Made by a program: the position numbers and the translations under genes. The notes under the pieces are model-generated. The model was not told where the DNA came from. It saw only the letters and a program-made list of their open reading frames with translations, and made no database searches. This document shows positions 1-5,123 of a DNA stretch of 5,123 bases, one piece after another (positions within the stretch are counted from its first letter, which is position 1; each line of letters starts with the position of its first letter). Source of the stretch: Paracoccaceae bacterium (GTDB taxonomy: Bacteria; Pseudomonadota; Alphaproteobacteria; Rhodobacterales; Rhodobacteraceae); assembly GCA_003447515.1 (NCBI GenBank), contig DLZA01000058.1:1-5123 (forward strand), given 5' to 3'.

Positions 1-87
1 CACCCTTATTTTCTATTTGGAAACAATGCTATCTTTGCACTTGGCACGAGCTATGAATTCAGCCAATCCGACTGCAGTGATAAATAA
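1..87 (+). CDS. C-terminal end of an unidentified protein (partial)
   Basis: Frame 1 is open from the left edge for 28 codons and stops at TAA 85-87, 18 bases before the mipZ start, so an upstream plus-strand gene probably ends here. The residues include LFGNNAIFALGTSYEF followed by a polar tail ending in Asp-Lys. The alternating hydrophobic and polar pattern ending in aromatic Tyr and Phe could be a beta strand, for example of a barrel protein, but this is a guess. I do not recognise the family. A 28-codon open stretch can also arise by chance, although another forward frame closes earlier (TGA at 54-56). If real, the short gap suggests it could be co-transcribed with mipZ. Confidence 0.35.
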   Translation, partial: HPYFLFGNNAIFALGTSYEFSQSDCSDK

Positions 88-94
88 ATGGCTC

Positions 95-100
95 AAGGGA
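95..100 (+). promoter_or_regulatory. Ribosome binding site deciding the mipZ start
   Basis: AAGGGA ends five bases before ATG 106 and resembles the Shine-Dalgarno consensus. It lies inside the coding part that the upstream ATG at 88 would add, while that earlier ATG has only AT-rich sequence (GTGATAAATAA) before it. This favours translation from 106. Confidence 0.6.
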
Positions 101-105
101 CTGCG

Positions 106-915
106 ATGGCTCACATTATCGTCTTTGGAAATGAAAAGGGTGGATCGGGTAAATCAACTACTGCAATGCACATTTTAACGGCGCTTTTGCGTTGTGATTT
201 TAAGGTTGGCGTTGTTGACCTCGATTTGCGTCAGCGCACACTTGGCCGTTATATTGAAAATCGACGTGAATACGTAAGCAAAAACAACGTCGCTTTACCG
301 CTACCGCAATTGGCTAAAATGGTGTCTGTTGACGCTAATGATGCCCACAGTGGAGATGAGACAAAACTTATCGCCTTTCAAGAGGTAATTCTTACGCTTG
401 ATGAAGCGCACGATTTCATCGTTGTGGATTGTGCAGGCTCCCACTCTGCCTTGGCTGAACTGGCCCACGCAATGGCGGATACGCTTGTCACACCAATGAA
501 TGACAGTTTTGTGGACTTTGATCTTTTGGCTCGGATTGATCCCCAAACCACAGCCGTACTAGGCCCTAGTGTTTATTCTGAAATGGTCTGGGAAGCACGC
601 AAGGCCCGCGCTCAAACTGGTGCACCTTCGATTGATTGGGTTGTGACTCGCAACCGCGTTGGTGCGCAAAACATGCATAACAAACGAAAAGTTGGTATGG
701 CACTCAAGGACTTATCCCGCCGTATTGGGTTCCGCCTTGCCTCTGGGTTCTCAGACCGTGTTGTGTTTCGCGAACTCTTTCCTCATGGTCTAACCTTGTT
801 AGATATAAAAGATGTAGGTGGTGCACCGTTGAGTATTTCAAATGTAGCAGCTCGTCAGGAAGTGCGTAGTTTGTTAGCAGAACTTCAGCTGCCAGGCGTT
901 ACAGTCACTTTTTAA
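106..915 (+). CDS. mipZ: MipZ-type ParA/MinD-family division-site ATPase
   Basis: This 269-residue protein matches MipZ, the P-loop ATPase that in Caulobacter binds ParB near the origins and forms a polar gradient that inhibits FtsZ, so that the Z ring assembles at midcell. Visible signatures are the deviant Walker A GNEKGGSGKST (residues 8-18, with signature Lys11 and Lys16), VVDLDLRQRT (36-45, Asp40 equivalent to the Caulobacter catalytic Asp42), Walker B FIVVDCAG (104-111), PMNDSFVDFD (130-139), the basic helix region around 180-210, RELFPHGLTLLD (222-233) and NVAARQE (246-252). Length fits the family (about 270). I chose ATG 106 over the in-frame ATG at 88 because AAGGGA at 95-100 is well spaced before it and known homologues start about that far ahead of the P-loop. 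The switch II motif reads DCAG where DTPG or DCPG is usual. It has no membrane-targeting helix, so it should be cytosolic and bound to nucleoid or ParB. No parB lies in the window. Confidence 0.95.
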   Translation: MAHIIVFGNEKGGSGKSTTAMHILTALLRCDFKVGVVDLDLRQRTLGRYIENRREYVSKNNVALPLPQLAKMVSVDANDAHSGDETKLIAFQEVILTLDEAHDFIVVDCAGSHSALAELAHAMADTLVTPMNDSFVDFDLLARIDPQTTAVLGPSVYSEMVWEARKARAQTGAPSIDWVVTRNRVGAQNMHNKRKVGMALKDLSRRIGFRLASGFSDRVVFRELFPHGLTLLDIKDVGGAPLSISNVAARQEVRSLLAELQLPGVTVTF

Positions 916-1807
916 ACAACCGAGCCACACGCCCATCAATGGAAACTAAGCCGGCCGTGATAATAAACATCCCAGTAAGCTGTTGCAGGGTCAGTGTTTC
1001 ATTCAAAAACAGAATGCCCAGCAAGACCGCAAATGGAGGGATCAATAGCGTGACTAGCGCGACGTTCGTTGCACCTGCAGTGGATAAAATTCGAAAATAT
1101 AAGAAATAAGCGAAGGCGGTGGAAAGGCTAATCATTGCAATCATCGCCTGGATAACGTGGAACGAAGGAGAAGCATTTGTCCAGGGCCGTTCCAAGATTA
1201 GCGCAAACGGCAGCAAAATAATGGCAGAGCATATAACTTGTCCTGTCGCTGTTGCCATTGGCTTCACGCCCATCTGTGCAAAACGCTTGCCAAAGATCGA
1301 TGCAAGGGCATAGGAAATCCCTGCAGCTAAAATCGCTAAATGCGCCCAGATTGAACCACTAATGGGTGATCCAATCAGCACTACAATGCCCAAAAAACCA
1401 AGTACTACACCCAAAAATCGCATTTTTGTCATCTTTTCATCTTTGGTCAAAAGGTGTGCTGCAATGACAGTAAAAACTGGCATTGCCGCATTCAGAATCG
1501 ACGCAACACCACTGGTAAGCTCAGTTTGTGCCCAAAAAATTAAGCTGAACGGGATCGCATTGTTGAAAAGGCCCATCCCAAAGAATGCCGCCCAAACGCT
1601 GCCCTCTCGTGGCATTAAAATTCCCATTAAATACAATGCAAGCAACAAGACCAAAGCTGCCCCTGACACACGCAGAAATGCGATTGTCAAAGGTGGAATT
1701 TCAACAACAGCGATTGCAGCAAAGAAAAATGTTCCAGCCCAAACAAGCGCCAGAGCGATCAGCATCGTCCATTCCAATAGGTCCATAGTACGAAATTTTT
1801 GCGACAT
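905..1807 (-). CDS. EamA/DMT-family transporter, ten predicted membrane helices
   Basis: This 300-residue protein is an inner-membrane carrier of the drug/metabolite transporter superfamily, whose members mostly export amino acids and other small metabolites; the substrate cannot be read from the sequence. It shows the typical two EamA repeats. Approximate helices are 12-32, 38-60, 70-92, 99-119 and 130-147, then 152-172, 183-204, 218-239, 245-267 and 274-290. The family pattern Pro, hydrophobic stretch, then charged residues appears as MPVFTVIAAHLLTKDE in repeat one and as IPPFAVLLGILFLNE with Glu270 in repeat two. The basic C-terminus (RLFKK) fits a cytoplasmic end. Length is normal. ATG 1807 is kept because AGAAG lies five bases upstream and the first helix begins soon after. 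The internal Met8 has no ribosome site. The stop overlaps mipZ's end by 11 bp, convergently. Confidence 0.9.
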   Translation of the reverse strand: MSQKFRTMDLLEWTMLIALALVWAGTFFFAAIAVVEIPPLTIAFLRVSGAALVLLLALYLMGILMPREGSVWAAFFGMGLFNNAIPFSLIFWAQTELTSGVASILNAAMPVFTVIAAHLLTKDEKMTKMRFLGVVLGFLGIVVLIGSPISGSIWAHLAILAAGISYALASIFGKRFAQMGVKPMATATGQVICSAIILLPFALILERPWTNASPSFHVIQAMIAMISLSTAFAYFLYFRILSTAGATNVALVTLLIPPFAVLLGILFLNETLTLQQLTGMFIITAGLVSIDGRVARLFKK

Positions 1808-2091
1808 GCTGCTTCTAAACTTGGCTAATTGGTAAAATTCAATAGGTTTCTTGGTGCTTCCGTTTTTTATTTAAGCTGCGTGTTTGGATTGGTTATTTAA
1901 AAAAAGTCTGAGTTAGTTGCACACATAGAAATGGCACAGGAAAAAGCACCCTCTTGATTTTACTTGTCATAATTTGCCAGAACGAGTTGTGGCGCTCAAA
2001 TTTATAACTCTAAATAGCATACGGCGCATTAAGGCTGCTGCGCTTATGGTTTATGAAGCTAACAATTTATTATGGCGTATCTTTACAGATG
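1808..2091. other. AT-rich intergenic spacer without a supportable gene
   Basis: This 284-base gap separates the start of the transporter gene from the end of the crotonase gene, both on the minus strand, so it should hold the crotonase transcript end and the transporter promoter. A weak promoter-like pair on the minus strand is TTGAAT (1837-1842) and TTTAGA (1814-1819), 17 bases apart, which would start transcription almost at the ATG. A short inverted repeat, GCGCA (2024-2028) with TGCGC (2039-2043), has a five-base stem and no following T run, so it is not a convincing terminator. Only tiny open frames are present, of 8 codons at 1931 and 28 codons at 2046, and nothing supports them as genes. 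Confidence 0.5.
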
Positions 2092-2886
2092 CTATTTATA
2101 CAAAGGTGTACGTTTCTGCATTTGGGCCATAACTGTTTCCATTTGGTGCGGATAACCGATGATTTTAGACTGTAATTCGCCCTCCAAAACTAGTTGATCA
2201 CGCCCAGCGCTCCACAGCTCATCTACCAATGCTTTGCTGCCAGCGATGCTGTCAGGGGAGCGGGCTGCTAAATCTAACGCCATTTTGCGAGCATCCGCAA
2301 TTGGATCGTCTGATAAATATGTGGCAAGGCCAAGGGCATGTGCTTCCGCAGCCCCAACAATACGGCCTGTCATAATTAATTCTTTCGCCTGATCAGCCCG
2401 AAGCAATTGTGGAAGGCTTTGGCTGATCCCCATGTCTGGAATGATGCCCCATTTGGCTTCCATAATAGCCATGCGTGCATCGTTTGCTAAAAACCTGAAA
2501 TCAGCTGCAAGCGCCAATTGGATGCCAGCGCCAAAGGCCACGCCCTCCACAGCAGCAATTACTGGAACCTTCAATTCCTGCCATGCGACAGTTGGGCGCT
2601 GGAATTTATTACCCCTATCACCTTCGGTACGTTGTGCTAGCTCGGCTCGCATTCCATCAATGTCAGAAGCAAACTGCATCAAAGCGCTGGTATCGATACC
2701 AGCACAGAAACAGCCACCATTGCCATACATCAAAACAGCTCGCACATCTTTGTTGTTTTGCAGTGATTCTCCGGCATCTGCTAGCTCTTCAAAGAATATA
2801 ACATCGAGGGCATTTTTCTTTTCAGGACGGTTCAGACGCACCTCTGCAACATGGTTTTTGATTTCGATTTCCAAACGCTCGTACAT
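2092..2886 (-). CDS. Crotonase-superfamily enoyl-CoA hydratase/isomerase-like protein
   Basis: This 264-residue cytosolic protein has the crotonase fold used to bind acyl-CoA thioesters and stabilise an enolate. The N-terminal VRLNRPEKKNAL (16-27) and the two oxyanion-hole segments, CFCAGIDTSAL (59-69) and GVAFGAGIQLALAADFR (115-131), are clear. Aligned by motif to rat mitochondrial hydratase, Glu164 corresponds to Glu143 here (in MEAKWG), but Glu144 corresponds to Gln123 (in GIQLAL). Asp151 in the PDMG motif aligns with Asp204 of dienoyl-CoA isomerase, whose Glu196 matches Glu143. The protein is therefore less likely to be a textbook hydratase; an isomerase or another crotonase reaction is plausible. 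Length is normal. ATG 2886 is preceded by AGAGGA with good spacing. It is divergent from the HyuA-like gene and 284 bases upstream of the transporter on the same strand. Family certain, reaction uncertain. Confidence 0.92.
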   Translation of the reverse strand: MYERLEIEIKNHVAEVRLNRPEKKNALDVIFFEELADAGESLQNNKDVRAVLMYGNGGCFCAGIDTSALMQFASDIDGMRAELAQRTEGDRGNKFQRPTVAWQELKVPVIAAVEGVAFGAGIQLALAADFRFLANDARMAIMEAKWGIIPDMGISQSLPQLLRADQAKELIMTGRIVGAAEAHALGLATYLSDDPIADARKMALDLAARSPDSIAGSKALVDELWSAGRDQLVLEGELQSKIIGYPHQMETVMAQMQKRTPLYK

Positions 2887-3059
2887 GGCTGCATCCTCTA
2901 TGATGGTTGATCACATTGTGCGCCAAAAACGCTATCTGCTAAACCCCTCAATCAGATGACGTCGCGTTTGGTGAAAAAATCAACTACGTGCGTCGCTTTT
3001 TATCCGGACTGTTATCAGGCAAGACGATAGATGTAATTGGGGTCATAAGGAATGTATTC
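2887..3059. promoter_or_regulatory. Divergent intergenic region between crotonase and HyuA-like genes
   Basis: These 173 bases lie between two start codons pointing away from each other, so promoters for both genes must be here or overlap the gene starts. No strong sigma-70-type pair stands out on either strand. Small symmetric elements are visible: TGATCA (2908-2913), GACGTC (2958-2963), and an imperfect inverted repeat CCAAAAACGC (2923-2932) facing GCGTTTGG (2963-2970). Any of these could be part of an operator or could be chance. No regulator gene is adjacent in the window to assign a binding protein. Confidence 0.4.
3046..3052 (+). promoter_or_regulatory. Ribosome binding site deciding the HyuA-like start
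   Basis: TAAGGAA lies seven bases before ATG 3060. The in-frame GTG at 2988, which would add 24 residues, has only an A-rich, G-poor leader, and the added residues precede the conserved family start LLGVDTGGT. This site supports ATG 3060. Confidence 0.65.
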
Positions 3060-5066
3060 ATGGCATATCTCCTGGGTGTGGATACCGGTGGAACTTACAC
3101 GGATGCGGTATTAATCAAAGATGACACCGTCATCGCATCAGCAAAGTCGCTGACCACCCGCCATAATCTTGCCAGAGGAGTAAGTGCTGCCGTGAAATTG
3201 GTGCTGGATGAGTCAAAGGTTGCACCTGCTGATATCTCGTTATCTTCGTTGTCCACAACGCTCGCAACCAACGCCCTTGTTGAAGGACAAGGCGCGCGTG
3301 TGTGTCTCGTCTTTATTGGCTTTACTGCCAAAGATTTAGTGCGCCAAGGGTTGGATGAAGCATTAGGTGGTGATCCCGTCATTTCCATTTCGGGTGGTCA
3401 TACCCACGCGGGATATGAAGCGAACTCAATGGATGCGATGGCTTTAATTGACGCGCTTAGATCGTTAGATGGTGACGTTTCGGGCTTTGCTGTGGCCAGT
3501 CAATTCGCCACCCGGAATCCAGAACACGAAGTTGCTGCTCGCGATATCATTCGCGAAGTGACGGGAGCTCCGGTTACATGCTCCCACGAGCTGAGTGCCA
3601 AGCTTGGTGGCCCCAAGCGGGCTATGACGGCTGTGTTAAACTCACGTCTGATCGGCATGATCGACCATTTAATTGGCGCAACTGACGATTATTTACAATC
3701 TATTGGCATTAAAGCCCCCATGATGGTGGTTCGTGGCGATGGAGCATTAATTAGCGCTGAAACGGCCCGCGAGCGTCCTATTGAAACAATATTGTCTGGC
3801 CCTGCTGCTTCCATAGTTGGGGCGCAGTGGCTGACTGATGAAACGGACGCTTTTGTGTCTGATATTGGTGGTACGACTACCGATATTGCTGTGCTGCGCA
3901 ATGGTCGCCCGATGCTTGACCCACAAGGTGCACGTGTCGGTGGACTACGTACTATGGTTGAAGCCGTAGCAATGCGCACCTCGGGTCTTGGTGGGGACAG
4001 CGAAATTCACGTTACACGCGATGGTTTGCAAGGCGGTCTCATCCTTGGCCCTCGCCGTGTTCTACCTATTTCGCTAGCTGCACAGCAATTCCCCGAGGTT
4101 GTCCTGCCTGCTCTTGATCGCCAAATTCGGGCAGATCGCCTAGGCGAATATGATGCGCGATTTGTTGTGCCTATCCGCCAATTTAGTCAGGGGTCAACCG
4201 GCTTGTCTGATCGTGAGGTGCAGGTTTTGAATCGTGTTGGGGAAGATGCTTGTGAAATGGGCCAACTGCTTGCGAACCGAATGGAAGGCGCTGCATTAAA
4301 AAAACTTGTGGCTCGTGGGTTGCTGATGATTTCCGCCGTTACACCATCCGATGCAGCCCATGTTACAGGAATTCTCAATAGTTGGAACAGAGATGCTGCA
4401 ATTGCTGCTCTTGATATTTTTTCGCGTCAGCGCAACGGTGCAGGGCAACGCATTGCACAAAATGCTCATGATATGGCTGAAGCTGTTATAAACCAGGTTA
4501 CGGCGCAAACTTCTAAAATCCTGCTGGAAGCCGCATTTTCTGAAGATAACACTGATTTTTTAGTACCGGTTGAAGATCTTGCGAAACACATTCTTACACA
4601 ACGCGGTATGGCTCATCACCGTGGTCTCGTTAAGATTGATGTTGGTCTAAACCTCCCTGTGATCGGCCTTGGGGCTTCTGCAACAAGCTATTATGGCGCA
4701 GTGGGGGATCGGCTCTCGACGCATATGATCCTTCCAAAATATGCAGGTGTAGCCAATGCAATTGGTGCCGTGGTTGGGCAGGTGTCCATGCGCAAATCAG
4801 GCCAGGTCACCGGCGTAAGTGAGGGTGTTTTTCGTGTTCATTTTGTTGAAGGTCCCCAAGATTTTTACGATCAAGAAACAGCCCTATCGGCGCTTGAAGA
4901 ATACCTTCGTGATACTGCTAAATCCGATGCCGTTTCATCAGGTGCAGAAGATATCCGCGTCCGGGTCGAGAAAGATATTCGAATAGCCAATATTGAGGGT
5001 AAAAAAATATTTGTTTACGCAGATATTATCGCAATTGCCTCTGGCCGACCGCGCATTGCAGATTAA
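3060..5066 (+). CDS. Hydantoinase/oxoprolinase-family protein, HyuA type
   Basis: This 668-residue protein belongs to the HyuA (hydantoinase A / N-methylhydantoinase A) family, an actin-like ATPase fold whose members drive ATP-dependent opening of hydantoin or 5-oxoproline-type rings; the substrate here is unknown. The N-terminal domain (about 1-180) has the phosphate loop LLGVDTGGTYTDAVLI (4-19), STTLATNALVEGQGARV (65-81) and VASQFATRNPEHE (145-157). The hydantoinase A domain (about 185-480) has VVRGDGALIS (223-232), ETILSGPAASIVGA (242-255), the second phosphate loop SDIGGTTTDIAVL (267-279) and TSGLGGDSEI (307-316). The C-terminal part includes PVIGLGAS (533-540) and YAGVANAIGAVVG (561-573), as in HyuA relatives that I recall as often lacking an adjacent HyuB. 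Length is near the family norm. No HyuB subunit is encoded in the window, although one could lie beyond the right edge. Confidence 0.9.
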   Translation: MAYLLGVDTGGTYTDAVLIKDDTVIASAKSLTTRHNLARGVSAAVKLVLDESKVAPADISLSSLSTTLATNALVEGQGARVCLVFIGFTAKDLVRQGLDEALGGDPVISISGGHTHAGYEANSMDAMALIDALRSLDGDVSGFAVASQFATRNPEHEVAARDIIREVTGAPVTCSHELSAKLGGPKRAMTAVLNSRLIGMIDHLIGATDDYLQSIGIKAPMMVVRGDGALISAETARERPIETILSGPAASIVGAQWLTDETDAFVSDIGGTTTDIAVLRNGRPMLDPQGARVGGLRTMVEAVAMRTSGLGGDSEIHVTRDGLQGGLILGPRRVLPISLAAQQFPEVVLPALDRQIRADRLGEYDARFVVPIRQFSQGSTGLSDREVQVLNRVGEDACEMGQLLANRMEGAALKKLVARGLLMISAVTPSDAAHVTGILNSWNRDAAIAALDIFSRQRNGAGQRIAQNAHDMAEAVINQVTAQTSKILLEAAFSEDNTDFLVPVEDLAKHILTQRGMAHHRGLVKIDVGLNLPVIGLGASATSYYGAVGDRLSTHMILPKYAGVANAIGAVVGQVSMRKSGQVTGVSEGVFRVHFVEGPQDFYDQETALSALEEYLRDTAKSDAVSSGAEDIRVRVEKDIRIANIEGKKIFVYADIIAIASGRPRIAD

Positions 5067-5077
5067 AGCATTTAACC

Positions 5078-5123
5078 ATGAGCTTACTTATCAAAGGAAT
5101 TAGGTTCCTGGCTAGATACTTAT
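5078..5123 (+). CDS. Possible start of a downstream gene (partial)
   Basis: An ATG 11 bases after the HyuA-like stop opens a frame that stays open to the edge and begins MSLLIKGIRFLARYL. The MSLLIKG opening resembles the first strand of many amidohydrolase-superfamily enzymes (dihydropyrimidinase or cytosine deaminase type), which would fit functionally beside a HyuA-like protein. However, the following residues do not continue that pattern well, no good Shine-Dalgarno precedes the ATG, and only 15 codons are visible. Treat both the gene and its family as tentative. It does not resemble a HyuB start that I can recognise. Confidence 0.25.
   Translation, partial: MSLLIKGIRFLARYL

Noticed and set aside
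1362..1835. A 157-codon plus-strand open frame opposite the transporter gene
   Set aside because: It lies almost wholly antisense to a gene with clear family motifs and ten membrane helices. Its product is a low-complexity Lys/Ala/Thr-rich translation with no domain I recognise. The same applies to the shorter frames at 1119-1313 and 1585-1788.
1814..1842. TTGAAT and TTTAGA with a 17-base spacer as the transporter promoter
   Set aside because: Spacing is right, but both boxes are weak in an AT-rich region and transcription would begin almost at the start codon. I mention it in the spacer entry but do not call it as a promoter.
2024..2043. Inverted repeat GCGCA/TGCGC as a terminator for the crotonase gene
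   Set aside because: The stem has only five base pairs with a ten-base loop, and no T run follows on the minus strand, so it does not meet the pattern of an intrinsic terminator.
2432..2959. A 175-codon plus-strand open frame opposite the crotonase gene
   Set aside because: It is antisense to the conserved crotonase motifs and has Ser/Ala-rich composition typical of a shadow frame. It also runs through the divergent promoter region. The frame at 2583-2801 is rejected likewise.
3095..4508. Several minus-strand open frames inside the HyuA-like gene (3095-3388, 3689-3979, 4187-4378, 4296-4508) and one inside mipZ (301-546)
   Set aside because: All are contained within well-supported genes on the other strand, lack recognisable domains and have no convincing ribosome sites.
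5093..5107. Short inverted repeat AGGAA/TTCCT near the right edge as a terminator after the HyuA-like gene
   Set aside because: The stem has only five base pairs, is AT-containing and has no T run. It also falls inside the open frame that begins at 5078.
1..5123. Mobile elements, CRISPR repeats, tRNA or rRNA genes, toxin-antitoxin or phage-defence systems
   Set aside because: Reading both strands, I saw no transposase, regularly spaced repeats, cloverleaf-like sequence or defence-type motifs. The gene content looks like ordinary chromosomal core and peripheral metabolism.

Overview
This window looks like an ordinary chromosomal stretch from an alphaproteobacterium, most likely a Rhodobacterales (Roseobacter-type) bacterium. 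The main reason is the first complete gene, a MipZ-type division-site ATPase. MipZ is essentially confined to Alphaproteobacteria, and the pattern here (LDLRQRT, PMNDSFVDFD, RELFPHGLTLLD, NVAARQE) is close to what I remember of Rhodobacterales MipZ. Base composition is moderate by eye, with AT-rich spacers, which would fit a lower-GC marine member of the order. The genus is not determinable from this sequence.

Layout, left to right. (1) Bases 1-87 carry the last 28 codons of a plus-strand reading frame I cannot identify. (2) 106-915 (+) is mipZ. (3) 905-1807 (-) is a ten-helix EamA/DMT-family inner-membrane transporter whose end overlaps the end of mipZ by 11 bp, tail to tail. (4) 1808-2091 is an AT-rich spacer with no supportable gene. 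(5) 2092-2886 (-) is a crotonase-superfamily protein with one of the two classical hydratase glutamates replaced by Gln. (6) 2887-3059 is a 173-bp divergent intergenic region expected to hold promoters for both flanking genes. (7) 3060-5066 (+) is a HyuA-type hydantoinase/oxoprolinase-family protein of 668 residues. (8) 5078 to the right edge may be the first codons of another plus-strand gene.

The genes do not form one obvious pathway. mipZ is a housekeeping cell-division gene. The transporter, crotonase and HyuA-like gene look like peripheral metabolism. The divergent crotonase/HyuA arrangement could reflect shared control, but the sequence alone does not prove it. I found no mobile element, CRISPR array, RNA gene or toxin-type system. 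I did not find a previously undescribed system; the points worth a second look are catalytic-residue details, start choices, the convergent overlap and the absence of a HyuB partner within the window.
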